64,000 nt of DNA from Siphonodentalium dalli (GCA_032622095.1 CP136066.1:94945319-95009318), one strand, 5' to 3'. Shown: positions 1 through 11,460, counted from the stretch's first letter. Numbers and translations are program-made. Notes: generated from the sequence alone by a model not told the origin.

Positions 1-1
1 T

Positions 2-121
2 CTACATGAAAACATATACTGTGCTCCCGAAGAAGAAAATGAACTAACAGACTTTTTTGTGAACAAAGCTGCATTCCTCTGGAGAGTATATGTTGATCAA
101 CTGACGCCAAGTCCTGACTAG
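2..121 (+). pseudogene. C-terminal tail of a LINE reverse transcriptase (fragment)
   Basis: An open frame from the window edge to TAG at 119-121 gives 39 residues, beginning LHENIYCAPEEENEL and ending in LTPSPD. It matches the last residues of the decayed LINE at 1995-5798 (there 5709 onward). That copy has 4 extra bases after the AFLWRV codons, which makes it stop earlier, so one of the two copies carries an indel. It is the 3' end of a first tandem copy whose body lies outside the window. I see no sign of function. Confidence 0.75.
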
Positions 122-1089
122 ATCTCACAAACCTTCCTATACACTCGATCATAACATGCAGTTATAAGCGTGTTCGTAATTGTTCATATCACATGTATCT
201 GTGTATTGTTTTACCAGTAAGTACATTTGTCGGTATGTATGTCTGCGGTTTGTTTGTTTGTCTCGTATACGCCTGCATGTCTGACTGTCGTATGTAAGTC
301 TGTAAGTACGATACGGCTGTATATATACATATACATGAGTGGTGCTTGGGAAATGGTCGGCTCCGAGTCGGCAAGACTGCACAAAGGCATTGGCGTTTGT
401 GGGTCTTCCAGAGAGAGAGATCCCTGATTTGGGTCCAACTCCGGTTTGGTCGTCTCGGAGTATGCTATTTCTCTGTCTGTAGAGTGGAATGTCTACTTTA
501 TGTGATGCATGATTGTGTGTATATGTGCATGTGTAGATGATTCATCATACATATTAAGACATGTATTGTAGATATGTTTGTAATCTTAAATTGTTGATAC
601 ACTGTTATGTACCAAATTGTGTTTGTTCTCATAATATAAAAAATTATATATGAATCTCCATATATGGAGGATAATAAAGATATATATAATAGAAGTAAGT
701 TGCTTGAATAGACTAACATAAGTGGTATTAATACTATTATAATATGTTAGATAATGGGCTGGTTGACAGACTAATCAGGAAATAGTTAGAAATTATGGAA
801 TTGTGTTTATCCTGCACAAATGAGATCATTCCCTGTCATATAAGTGATATCAGTAGAGTTTTATGCGGTTTTAGACCAAATTTAGTGAAATTTTGGTCCC
901 CGAAAATGCCAGATGCAAAAAAAACGGCATACCTTCCTGCTAATTATTTACTACCCCCCCCCCCCCCCCCCCCGATTAAATCTAACATTTTGAGCATAAT
1001 ACAATAAATAGAAACTTCCCTGATCCCCAGCTGTGATCATAGGGTCATGCAAACCGAAGTGAGGAATATAGTTTTTTAATTTATTATTA
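122..1089 (+). repeat. LINE 3' UTR-like sequence and segment-alpha flank
   Basis: No gene is visible. This stretch is nearly identical to 5799-6828. It holds TG/TA-rich LINE 3' flank up to about 675 (ending near GGATAATAAAGATATA), then sequence from TATAATAGAAGTAAG onward that also occurs at about 32465 and 50407 without the LINE. A poly-C run lies at about 953-973. Open frames here recur only because the DNA is duplicated. Confidence 0.7.
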
Positions 1090-1252
1090 TAGGGTGAGCG
1101 CGAACGCAGACCCCAAAACGCATAAATTACACAGTCGAGTTACCCACATTTGGGGTAATCGCTCGGGTCATCCAAACCGAAGTGCAATGGTAAGGACTCG
1201 CCAAGGGGCCACCGCCTTTTGGATCACGGTTAGCCCTCTGCCAGGTAAGTAT
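1090..1252 (-). ncRNA. U1: U1 snRNA-like gene, type I, copy A
   Basis: Read on the minus strand this is a 163-nt U1 spliceosomal RNA, against 164 nt in human. The RNA 5' end is ATACTTACCTGGCAG, which contains the 5'-splice-site-pairing sequence ACTTACCTG (plus-strand 1242-1252). Stem-loop I is an ACCG/CGGT stem with loop GATCCAAAAGG. The stem-loop II loop has the U1A target ATTGCAC (plus 1180-1188, nt 65-73). Stem-loop III pairs TTACCC with GGGTAA. An Sm-type site AATTTATG lies near nt 125 (plus 1121-1128), and stem-loop IV has CTGCGTTCGCGC (plus 1092-1114). Position and order of every element fit U1. The stem-loop I loop differs from the usual GATCACGAAGG at three adjacent bases, so it may be a divergent gene or a pseudogene. 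It lies in segment alpha, upstream of a tandem-duplication junction. Confidence 0.88.
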
Positions 1253-1325
1253 GCTTGAGCACGAAATCAATTCCGGCCAGTATACAGCGGCGCAGTGAAT
1301 ACATGTGGTGTCCATTGTTAAAATT
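1253..1325 (-). promoter_or_regulatory. Conserved U1 upstream block (putative PSE)
   Basis: About 70 bp directly upstream of U1 (minus strand) is conserved in all copies, including type II, and similarity then falls away quickly. The best candidate for a proximal sequence element, about 43-63 bp upstream of the RNA start, is ACACCACATGTATTCAC (near plus 1296-1312). The PSE assignment is inference from position and from conservation between the two subtypes. Confidence 0.4.
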
Positions 1326-1994
1326 AATTATAAACCTTTTTATTTTTGAATGTTTTCGTCGTAATTCAACTCAGAAGTAAATTGAATGTTAGGCGTTGCC
1401 ATACGTTGCGAAACTGTGGAAATAATACTGCATATTGTCAGATAAATGCATGAAATTTCTGATTCAGTACGAAAAATATAATGATATACGTCCAGCGTAT
1501 GACTTTGGTAGAGTTATCGCTCCTTAGTTTACATGGGTGATTATTTTTAACTGGCTGAAACGGGTGCAATCGGCAAACCTCGGTTATTTCCGTACGCAAA
1601 ACTATTTCTGCAAGAACGATAATCCGAGAAGTTGCGATTGGGGACTGCGCGGTCCCCGCACAAATGGGCCTGTATAGCCCCTCTGTGTGTTTGGGGCATA
1701 CGGCCCCTGTATGCGCTTCCTAAATAGTCACAAAGGTTCAGATTCGACTTATTTGATTCCGAAATAAGTCAAGTGGAATTATACCCGTTATTATGTCGGA
1801 TGGCGCGGGCCACAATGAAAACACATAGATAAAGAGCGTACATCTGATCTGCAAATATATATTGAACCTAAATATTCACATTTATTTGATTCTGAAATAG
1901 GCCCATAGTGAGCTTATTTTAATTTGTGGTTTTGGTTTTATTTTGATAAAATAAAATAAAAACCTCCACCAGAGCACCCCGAGTCACCACACCA
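1326..1994. repeat. Segment alpha, truncated first copy
   Basis: No gene is seen. The sequence matches 7065-7733, 19043-19720, 33110-33723 and 51055-51765. It ends abruptly at 1994, inside GAGTCACCACACCA, where the other copies continue with AAATTTGGTTGAAATCGG but this one runs into the LINE coding region. Confidence 0.75.
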
Positions 1995-2731
1995 TCATCA
2001 CATTATGATGCCACACACTCTTATTCCTTTCATGCGAGAGGTGCACGTTTTAGATGATGATGCCATCAATGTGTCCAGTCACAGACCAGTTACTCTGAGC
2101 ATAAGCGTTGAATTACGAGATCGACTTGTAGGTAAAGCAGACGTTGACGGAGACGGCATTGTAGATTGGAAAAAGGCCAAATATCAGCCTGAAATTCTTG
2201 AACATTACAGCCGAATTCTTGATTCAGAATTAAACTCACCTGACCAATTAGATCAACAAGAAACCGATCCATGTAGAATATACGATTCAATTGTAAGCGC
2301 AATATCAAATGCATCCAAAACAACCTGCCAAAAAAGAAATTCAAAAAATGCCTGAAACCCTTCTGGAACGAAAATTTGTAAACCATGCATATGAATATGC
2401 GGACTCTTCGACAAACTTGGGTGAATGAAGGCAGGCCTCGAGCAGATACTCACTTTGAAAGTTATATAAAATATAAAAATGCGAAATGTGACTTCCGTAG
2501 AGAATATAGAAACGCATCTAGTAAATACCTGGCAGAACAAAACGATGAAATTGATAAACGTGCTCAAATTGATCAGAACTATTTATTTCGTATTTTACAC
2601 ACGAAACGTCAGAAAAATCACATCGATAAGAACGCATTTTTTTCATATGAGGGACAAACTCTTCGTCATGATCACGAAATTTCAGAAGGATGGGCATCTT
2701 ACTTTGAAAAATTATATTCGCCGCTATATAG

Positions 2732-3031
2732 ACCCGAGTTTGACACACAGCACTTTAACTATGTCAATGAATTTGTTACGCGAAAAACCACCAGCGATCA
2801 GCATGGTGATAATTATAATGACATACTCTTTTGTGTAACTCCACTTGAATTACTTTCTGTTTATCACAGTCTGAGTGTTGGAAAAGCAACCGGTTGGGAT
2901 TGCATATCGAATGAACACCTGATATATGGAAGCCATAAGTTAACTCAGACGGTATCCAATCTTATGACAGTCATGATTCAGACACAAATTATCCCTTCGC
3001 ATATGAAACGTGGTGTAATCATTACACTATA
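2732..3031 (+). repeat. 300-bp direct repeat, copy 1
   Basis: Base-for-base identical over 300 bp to 3698-3997 as read by eye. It encodes the RT stretch containing TGWDCISNEHL. In this copy the coding sequence runs into non-LINE DNA after ACACTATA. Confidence 0.9.
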
Positions 3032-3697
3032 TATATATATCTTTATTCCTCCATACAATGAAGAGCATATATATAAGCAAAACAAAGAAGAAAAAAAAAT
3101 CATTACAAATAAGTTGAGAACAAAAATACATCAAAATTTGGCTATACAATATACATGGTTATATAATTTGACTGCCAAAAGAGACAGATACGAACATACG
3201 AGTACACGCTCGATCACGCACTTGCATATGCACTTCATGCATATACATGCACATACATCCACTTATACATATATAGACACTATCACACACACACACACAC
3301 ATACACACCCTCACACACCCTCACACACACACAAACACACACGAACGCACCCTCTGCACCCTCTCACACGCACGTGCACACCCTCACACACACACACACC
3401 CTCACACACACACACCCACCCTCACACACACATCCACGCATATATATGAATACATTATGTAACGTCATGCACCTATATGCAGTGTATATGTGCATGTACA
3501 TGGAATTAACTACACCAAAGCATATTATGTGGGACATTATGAGGAAATAAGGAGTATGAAATAATTCACGTCGAGCTGAAGCGGGACTTTAAATTGTGTT
3601 TAAAACGGTTATACAATAAAACGGTTATACAATATGTTAATTAAAAGGGTTATCTTAAGTGCAAGCGAGATATCTCCAAGGTTTGAATAATTGCAAA
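3032..3697. repeat. 666-bp foreign insert between the 300-bp direct repeats, with CA-rich microsatellite
   Basis: The insert interrupts the RT. It begins with a TA run and an A-rich stretch. At about 3288-3432 it contains a (CA)n/(CACACACCCT)n array, and it ends just before CCCGAGTTTGACACAC restarts. It has no RT homology. The long open frame across the array reads only His-Thr repeats and is not a gene. Confidence 0.8.
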
Positions 3698-3997
3698 ACC
3701 CGAGTTTGACACACAGCACTTTAACTATGTCAATGAATTTGTTACGCGAAAAACCACCAGCGATCAGCATGGTGATAATTATAATGACATACTCTTTTGT
3801 GTAACTCCACTTGAATTACTTTCTGTTTATCACAGTCTGAGTGTTGGAAAAGCAACCGGTTGGGATTGCATATCGAATGAACACCTGATATATGGAAGCC
3901 ATAAGTTAACTCAGACGGTATCCAATCTTATGACAGTCATGATTCAGACACAAATTATCCCTTCGCATATGAAACGTGGTGTAATCATTACACTATA
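3698..3997 (+). repeat. 300-bp direct repeat, copy 2
   Basis: Second identical copy of 2732-3031. Here the RT reading frame continues correctly into LYKGGSKSRTDFDSYRAITL, so this is the copy joined to the downstream LINE. Confidence 0.9.
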
Positions 3998-5798
3998 CAA
4001 AGGTGGTTCAAAATCCAGAACTGATTTTGATAGTTATAGAGCTATAACGCTGATGCCCACTTTATACAAGTTACTCGAAAAGATTTTACAAACTAGAATA
4101 TAATTATACGCCCCAAAATTACTTAATGTACATCCGCTTCAACACGGTTTCCAAAAGGGCATAAGCGCAACAATGACGTCATATGTAATGAAAGAATGTA
4201 TCGCATATGTATCCGATAGTAAACAAAAGTTGTATAGCCTATTTTTAGACGTATACATTATGGAAAACGTTTGATACTGTCTGGGTTAACGGATTGTTAT
4301 ACAAATTGCACACATGCGGATTCACAGGAAACTTATTTCGATTGATGCGCGAACTTCTGAGTAATGTAACCTGTTCCATTCGTCATAACAACGTTTTTTC
4401 AAGGTGGTTTGATGTGCGACAGGGAGCCAGGCAGGAGGAATCCTCTCGCCTTTGTACTATATGATCTACGTTGACGAGTTGATACATATCCTTGCAAACT
4501 CGCCGTTAGGCTTAAACATGCTCAGTGTAAACTGTACGTCCCCAACACATGCAGACGATATGGTTCTGCTGTCTCTCAGCAAATGTGGTTTATCAGCACT
4601 ATGTGATATTTGCTACGACTACAGTAACAAATGGCGGTATCGATATAACCCAAATAAATGCGCTGTAGTGGTATTTAATGAAACAAAATCCGAATTTTCG
4701 CGTCAGCATCGACTTTGGAACCTTGGTACCTCAGATGTCAAAGAAACCACTAATATAACTCATTTGGGCATTTATCTTGATAAGTGTGACTTTAATGGAA
4801 TATTCACTGAGCATATATGCGATAAGACTCGTAGCACGTTTATGATGCTCAACAACGCCGGCCTTTACCCGGCTGGTATGACCCCAACAAGTTGCTCGTT
4901 GATATATTCGTCGGTGGTCATACCTAAAGGGCTGTACGGGTCTGAACTTCTCTGGAATTTGAACCAAAAACACGTTGATCGCCTGGAACGAACACACATA
5001 TTCTGTTTAAAGTATTACCAGGGCCTTCATCATCGTACACAAACGGTTATTGCGCAAGGATTAGTCGGAACCTCGTCAATGGTGTCACTTATCGAAAAAC
5101 GTAAAATGTCATTCTTCGGTTCTTTGTGCAACTTAAAATCTTCTAAAACTGTGAAACAAGTATTTCTCACGCGCTTATATCAGTACATCGTTGGCAGTAC
5201 ATGTTCATCATCAAGTTACATGTCTGACATCATTAACACTCTTAAAAAATATGACATGACCGAAGCTCTTGAGAACTACATCGAAAATTCAATATTCCCT
5301 TAGAAATCCACATGGAAATGTGCCATAACAGAATCATGGTCAAAAATTAATAGAGAATATTGGGACATGAGCGTAAATGAGGATGATCGACTTGCCAGGT
5401 TTTCCGACGTCCACCCAACGTTATGCATGTCCCGGCTATGGGAAAATTGTCGCATATACCCAGCCCATAAAAAATCATATCTACTTATTGCACGCCTTAT
5501 TTGTATCCTGTAAACAAATGAAGAAACATGCGTATTATGTAACAACAAGCACAAAGATCTTGTAAAACATGCCTTAATCGAGTGTTCTTCCATTTGCGAC
5601 GATCGAAATACTTTTGAATTCGAGCTACTAAACTTGTTTCATGTAGACATTTATATGCAGTATGACAAACTGGATGCAGAATCCAAAACGCGCGTTCTGC
5701 TAACATGTCTACATGAAAACATATACTGTGCTCCCGAGGAAGAAAATGAACTAACAGACTTTTTCGTGAACAAAGCTGCATTCCTCTGGAGAGTATAA

Positions 5799-6828
5799 TT
5801 ATGTTGATCAACTGACGCCAAGTCCTGACTAGATCTCACAAACCTTCATAAGTTCATATACACTCGATCATAACATGCAGTTATAAGCGTGTGCGTAATT
5901 GTTCATATCACATGTATCTGTGTATTGTTTTACCAGTAAGTACATTTGTCGGTATGTATGTCTGCGGTTTGTTTGTTTGTCTCGTATACGCCTGCATGTC
6001 TGACTGTCGTATGTAAGTCTGTAAGTACGATACGGCTGTATATATACATGTACATGAGTGGTGCTTGGGAAATGGTCGGCTCCGAGTCGGCAAGACTGCA
6101 CAAAGGCATTGGCGTTTGTGGGTCTTCCAGAGAGAGAGATCCCTGATTTGGGTCCAACTCCGGTTTGGTCGTCTCGGAGTATGCTATTTCTCTGTCTGTA
6201 AGTACGATATGGCTGTAGAGTGGAATGTCTACTTTATGTGATGCATGATTGTGTGTATATGTGCATGTGTAGATGATTCATCATACATATTAAGACATGT
6301 GTTGTAGATATGTTTGTAATCTTAAATTGTTGATACACTGTTATGTACCAAATTGTGTTTGTTCTCATAATATAAAAATTTATATATGAATCTCCATATA
6401 TGGAGGATAATAAAGATATATATAATAGAAGTAAGTTGCTTGAGTAGACTAACATAAGTGGTATTAATACTATTATAATATGTTAGATAATGGGCTGGTT
6501 GACAGACTAATCAGGAAATAGTTAGAAATTATGGAATTGTGTTTATCCTGCACAAATGAGATCATTCCCTGTCATACAAGTGATATCAGTAGAGTTTTAT
6601 GCGGTTTTAGACCAAATTTAGTGAAATTTTGGTCCCCGAAAATGCCAGATGCAAAAAAAACGGCATACCTTCCTGCTAATTTTGTACTACCCCCCCCCCC
6701 CCCCCCCCCTGATTAAATCTAACATTTTGAGCATAATACAATAAATAGAAACTTCCCTGATCCCCAGCTGTGATCATAGGGTCATATGCAAACCGAAGTG
6801 AGGAATATAGTTTTTTAATTTATTATTA
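5799..6828 (+). repeat. LINE 3' UTR and segment-alpha flank, second copy
   Basis: No gene is seen. This is the near-identical partner of 122-1089. It contains a TG/TA-rich 3' UTR, a small palindrome CTCCATATATGGAG near 6392, a poly-C tract at about 6690-6709, and the start of segment alpha at TATAATAGAAGTAAG. Confidence 0.7.
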
Positions 6829-6991
6829 TAGGGTGAGCGCGAACGCAGACCCCAAAACGCATAAATTACACAGTCGAGTTACCCACATTTGGGGTAATCG
6901 CTCGGGTCATCCAAACCGAAGTGCAATGGTAAGGACTCGCCAAGGGGCCACCGCCTTTTGGATCACGGTTAGCCCTCTGCCAGGTAAGTAT
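6829..6991 (-). ncRNA. U1: U1 snRNA-like gene, type I, copy B
   Basis: A full-length 163-nt minus-strand U1. It has ACTTACCTG at the 5' end, U1A-loop ATTGCAC, Sm-type AATTTATG and stem-loop IV, all at the expected positions and essentially identical to the copy at 1090-1252. The same three-base change (GATCCAAAAGG) is present in the stem-loop I loop. The upstream block (6992-7064) is conserved apart from single substitutions. The near identity to copy A follows from the tandem duplication and does not by itself show selection. Confidence 0.88.
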
Positions 6992-7064
6992 GCTTGAGCA
7001 AGAAATCAATTCCGGCCAGTATACAGCGGCGCAGTGAATACATGTGGTGTCCATTGTTAAAATT

Positions 7065-8837
7065 AATTATAAACCTTTTTATTTTTGAATGTTTTCGTCG
7101 TAATTCAACTCAGAAGTAAATTGAATGTTAGGCGTTGCCATACGTTGCGAAACTGTGGAAATAATACTGCATATTGTCAGATAAATGCATGAAATTTCTG
7201 AGTCAGTACGAAAAATATAATGATATACGTCTAGCGTATGACTTTGGTAGAGTTATCGCTCCTTAGTCTACATGGGTGATTATTTTTAACTGGCTGAAAC
7301 GGGCGCAATCGGCAAACCTCGGTTATTTCTGTACGCAAAACTATTTCTGCAAGAACGATAATCCGAAAAGTTGCGATTGGGGACTGCGCGGTCCCTGCAC
7401 AAATGGGCCTGTATAGCCCCTTTGTGCGTTTGGGGCATACGGCCCCTGTATGCGCTTCCTAAATAGTCACAAAGGTTCAGATTCGACTTATTTGATTCCG
7501 AAATAAGTCAAGTGGAATTATACCAGTTATTCTGTCGGATGGCGCGGGCCACAATGAAAACACATAGATAAAGAGCGTACATCTGATCTGCAAATATATA
7601 TTGAACCTAAATATTCACATTTATTTGATTCTGAAATAGGCCCATAGTGAGCTTATTTTAATTTGTGGTTTTGGTTTTATTTTGATAAAATAAAATAAAA
7701 ACCTCCACCAGGGCACACCGAGTCACCACACCAAATTTGGTTGAAATCGGTCTTGGGGTCTGGGAGAACAATCCGAAGTGACATACGGACAGACAGACAG
7801 ATCCTACTCTTTTATATATATCGCGGCTAAATTTTACGACGTTTTGAAATTTATACGACAAAATAGAATCAACATTTATGCCTCGATGTTATATAGTTAC
7901 ACTTTTACGACCTTTTTTCAGTGAGTCAAGAATACAGTTAGCTTGGTGACATTTTTGTTTTACCAAATCATACTCTTCATAACCATGTATGGGGTTGTCG
8001 GCTTGTTGCATAGTAAATCACAGGCATTGGCACTCGGTGTGAATGCACCATTAGAGTACTTTATTATTATTCTAAGGGTGCATTCACACGGAGTGTCCAT
8101 TGCCTGTGAGTGCGAACATATATTATGGAATGGGAACTGGACTATCTAGTAATGGATAACCTTTGGCTGAGTTGCCAGGGCACATGCTGGAGGGATACAC
8201 GCCCATATATGTATGGACGGGCGGATTGACGCGTGTTCGAACGTGGACAAAAAATGTGTCCACAAATGAATTCTATACATATGGTTAAATTCATTTCAAG
8301 ATTTATACACTCACAATAAACGATTTATGTGATTAATGCATTTATTGTTGTCTACCTCCATGCATAAATCGAGAGCATATTTGCAATGAATATACATTGT
8401 ATATAAAATATATACACAAACTATTGATAGTGTACAAATGGGTTATATTGTTGATAATTACTGTACATGCCTCACGTAAATGGATTACCAGGGTCCATTT
8501 GTCTTACTGTCTGTCAGCACTGTTCCACAAACACGCACGTACAAACTTGAGGATGATTTGCGACAAGTGTTATTTTGAACCATTGGACACAACTGGTACG
8601 ATATATCGTCTACACTATTGGTCGACCCAACTCACATGCGAATTAACAGGAGATGTGATCGGAAATGGCACGAGTTTTTGATAAGACTAGTGTGTAGCTA
8701 TGTATAAATATCTGTAGGCACATATAGACACTTTTTGTCCTGGGTGAATTGAAGTGGAAAAGGGGGGGAAATTCCGCATGGGATGTGGCTACAAATTGTT
8801 ACAATGTCCTCAGCTGCCACGTGTGTACAATAAAGGG
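7065..8837. repeat. Segment alpha after U1 copy B, with a hairpin at 8020-8108
   Basis: No gene is seen. The same DNA follows the U1 copies at 18806, 32875 and 50821. It includes an imperfect A/T hairpin near 7673-7703 (GGTTTTATTTTG / AAAATAAAAACC), a GACA-type microsatellite near 7787-7800, and an imperfect 30-bp-arm inverted repeat at 8020-8108 (ACAGGCATTGGCACTC / GAGTGTCCATTGCCTGT) that recurs at about 20010, 34018 and 52058. Confidence 0.7.
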
Positions 8838-10077
8838 TTACGTAGCGTTTTTCCGAAGACCCATAACTCCGAAGGTCCGATTCTCCGAAGGTCAGATTCT
8901 CCGACGCCCCGATTCTCCGAAAGCCCATAACTCCGAAGTCCCGATTCTCCGAAATCCCATAACTCCGAAAGCCCATAACTCCGAAGGCCTATAACTCCGA
9001 ACGCCCATAACTCCGAAGGTCTATAACTCCGAAGGTCTATAACTCCGAAGGGCCGATTCTCCGAAGGTCCGATTCTCCGAAGATCATGTTTTATCGCTTA
9101 TTAAATAAGGTACAGTCCAGTGGCGGGGTCAATGGGGCCCTAGGGAAGACCGCCCCCAAAAAACGTGTCAAATGTCATGTAAACGTCAGGAAATCCCTCC
9201 TAGGCATTCAAATATTCACAGTGTTCCTGCCCAGGGGAGCCCCCGGACCAACGATTGGGGGCGACCCCTCCCATGTATGCGCTCCCCAAATCAGGCCTTC
9301 GTGATATGCTTTCGGCATATCATAGGCATGATATATCCCCCACATATCCCCCACATATGCTAATTAATGTGCAACCCTAAATGGGAACCCTGGCTCCGCC
9401 ACTGGTGTGCACCGGGTATATTATAACGAAACGCTGCAAGAATGTCAGAGTAGCCTAACATGCACATGCAGGGGCGACAGGTTCTTCCCCGTTCACCCCT
9501 GTACATTTTACTCTGGCATCTCATGGGCCAACGTAACGTTATAGTGTCTGGTGTATAGTCAGTGGCGGGCCAGGATTCCCATTTAGGTGGGAGCAGAAGG
9601 AAAAGTTTGAATATTTTGATGCCCCATGAACGATTTCCGGGCGTTTACATGACATTGGACATGTTTTGGTAGGGGCCCTTATTGTCTGAAATAGCAAGTA
9701 GAGGTTTAATGGGGGCAGTGGGAATTTTGGGACCCCTTGGCTTCGCCACTGGACTGTACACTATTTAGTAAACGATAACACCCCGATAAAACAAAATCTT
9801 CGGAGAATCGGACCTTCGGAGAATCGGACCTTCGGAGTTATGGGCCGTCGGAGAATCGGGCCTTCGGAGTTATAGGTCTTTGGAGAATCGGCCCTTCGGG
9901 GTTATGGGCTTTCGGAGAATCGGATCTTCGGAGTTATGGGCCGTCGGAGAATCGGGTCATCGGAGTTATGGGCCGTCGGAGAATCGGGTCTTCGGAGTTG
10001 TGGACCGTCGGAGAATCGGGTCTTCGGAGTTGTGGGCCTTCGTAGTAATAGGTCTTCGGAAAACCGGTCTGACACCC
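8838..10077. mobile_element. Foldback transposon with arms of short tandem repeats
   Basis: The element is flanked by a direct repeat AATAAAGGG (8829-8837 and 10078-10086). The paralogous sites near 20812 and 34806 lack the insert. The left arm (about 8850-9085) is an array of roughly 17-18-bp units alternating CGATTCTCCGAAG and CATAACTCCGAAG. The right arm (about 9797-10062) is the same array in reverse complement. The inverted repeat continues inwards (GAAGAT.ATGTTTTATCG; GTACAGTCCAGTGGCG). Between the arms, hAT-like pieces begin or end CAGTGGCGG/CCGCCACTG (9118-9404 and 9560-9751). No transposase is visible. Open frames here only translate the repeat array. Confidence 0.8.
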
Positions 10078-11460
10078 AATAAAGGGAGTGGTCTGTTCGC
10101 GCCATTTAATTCCAAGAGCTCACATTCGAATGGAGTAGAACACATATTGCACACCTGGTTATTTTGGGTAGGTTGTTTGTTTTGTTCAGATGGTGAGCTA
10201 GGATGCTAAGTATTTTGGGAAAGTTCCAGATATACAAATTTGAAGTTGGAGTTCTGAGGACAGACGCGAATGTATTATTCTAACGTCGATGCTCACTTCA
10301 AATGCACATTCGCGTGCGTCTTGGTTCTTAAATCGCAGCGTGAAGAATTGCTGCCAACAGGTCTTCTCTGGGGAAAATCTTGTATCGATAAGATTGTACG
10401 GAAGTCTGGGGGATCATGCTGATGGAGTATTTACAAAATATCTCGAACAAACCCAGTCACGCGTTGGTGGAAGAGACTGCGTTGGAGAGTAGTCTTAGCA
10501 GAAAAACATATTTCAGTGAAGTCTATAGTGCTCTACATGGAGATGGTTTGCAGAAGAAAATATGCAAGGAAATCTCAACATCTACATGTATATAGCAGGC
10601 GCAGACACAATAAGGACAGTATGCTTAATACCAAATCCGTGCTCGTGTGGGTCGTAAAACCTTAATTGGACACTTTAAACCTGTTCGATTTGCAAACTAT
10701 TATTGACTTATCCATTATGAGTATTTATGTTGTGGAATCAGACACCATCATCGCATTTAAGTAGAATCTAGAGATAATCACACGAGGCATCTTAGATACA
10801 TCTACGATGAATAACTTTATTATATAACAACATTATTGTTTTATACCATAAATCAAATCGAGTTTTGTATAATTATGTACTATCGGACAATAGTCATATA
10901 TAGGGACTTACGATAATTATATGTTATGGTATGTTAACAGTTCACACCCATATTGAGTTTTGGGAAGAACGATGCATTTGTGGATCTTGGTCAGGTCGTT
11001 GGATGGCACAATTGTAACAAGGAAGATTCCGACAAGAGATATTGTTCTGTGTGTGATTGTAGCCAAGTTGAAGACGAGACACATTTTCTCCTTAACTGTC
11101 AAGCGTATAAACACTTGCGATCAAAACTGATGTCATATATCGCGATTGAACATGGACAGACACAATTTAGTGACGTCGGCTTGCTTACTCGGCTAATGAA
11201 TCGGTATCCTCTTCAAGCAGCTAAATTTCTTCATAGTGCTTATAAAAAAAGACAAGATATTCTTAGCAAAACCTTTTCAATCCCATGAATGCGCACAACA
11301 ATTTTCTTTATTATTTTGTTTAAAGTGACTTATTGGCCGGGTGTGTTGTTATTTTTTTACTAGACATTGTTATCACCTGTATGTGATATGTTATTTGAAC
11401 ACTATACACACATGTCACTATAATAAAATATTCGTTCGTTCGTTCGTTCGTTGTAACGAC
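10078..11460 (+). pseudogene. LINE 3' remnant, with C-terminal zinc knuckle at 10953-11288
   Basis: The open frame at 10953-11288 (111 codons) contains CSVCDCSQVEDETHFLLNC, a CX2CX9HX4C motif of the kind ending many LINE reverse transcriptases. It is followed by a 3' UTR ending in AATAAAATA and a (TTCG)n tail at about 11429-11452. Upstream, 10290-10600 holds degenerate frames likely from the same element. Paralogs occur at about 20820-22150, where a deletion of about 22 bp removes the His, and at 34810-35745, where the zinc knuckle and tail are gone. The frame is short, not conserved between paralogs, and sits in a repeat, so I call it a dead LINE end. Confidence 0.65.

Larger units (their letters stand above)
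1995..5798 (+). pseudogene. Decayed non-LTR retrotransposon (LINE) endonuclease-reverse transcriptase
   Basis: This is a broken LINE ORF2, 5'-truncated inside the endonuclease. At about 2062-2094 the frame shows VSSHRPV, like the terminal SDHRP of AP endonucleases. After a frameshift near 2355-2385 come RT residues GKATGWDCISNEHL and, in the second copy of a 300-bp repeat, SYRAITLMPTLYKLLEKIL (about 4030-4090) followed by an in-frame TAA (4101). QHGFQKG and LFLDV (motif A) follow, then a frameshift near 4258, FDTVW, VRQGARQ and another shift near 4430. GGILSP and HADDMVLL (motif C, first residue changed) lie in one frame running to 5798, interrupted by TAG 5301-5303 and TAA 5511-5513. The C-terminus carries a CX2CX9HX4C knuckle (CVLC...HALIEC). 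The element is non-functional; I cannot name the clade with confidence. Confidence 0.88.

Noticed and set aside
1127-1315. A 62-codon minus-strand frame repeated almost unchanged at five places
   Set aside because: It lies over the U1 snRNA and its upstream block. The conservation is explained by the RNA and by duplication, and the type-II copies break the frame.
2385-3449. A single 354-codon gene
   Set aside because: Its second half reads A-rich and CA-repeat DNA that interrupts an RT. Only the first part is LINE-derived.
8020-8108. A tRNA- or miRNA-like hairpin
   Set aside because: No tRNA A/B boxes. The arms have several mismatches and the stem is repeated with each segment alpha. Kept only as a repeat note.
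8852-9085. Regularly spaced repeats suggesting a CRISPR array
   Set aside because: The units are contiguous without unique spacers, and the array is mirrored 0.7 kb away.
9118-9751. Two complete hAT elements inside the foldback element
   Set aside because: CAGTGGCGG ends are clear but the 8-bp flanks do not match in any pairing I tried, so boundaries are uncertain.
9880-10209. A 109-codon frame with repeated residues
   Set aside because: It is translation of the foldback arm array.
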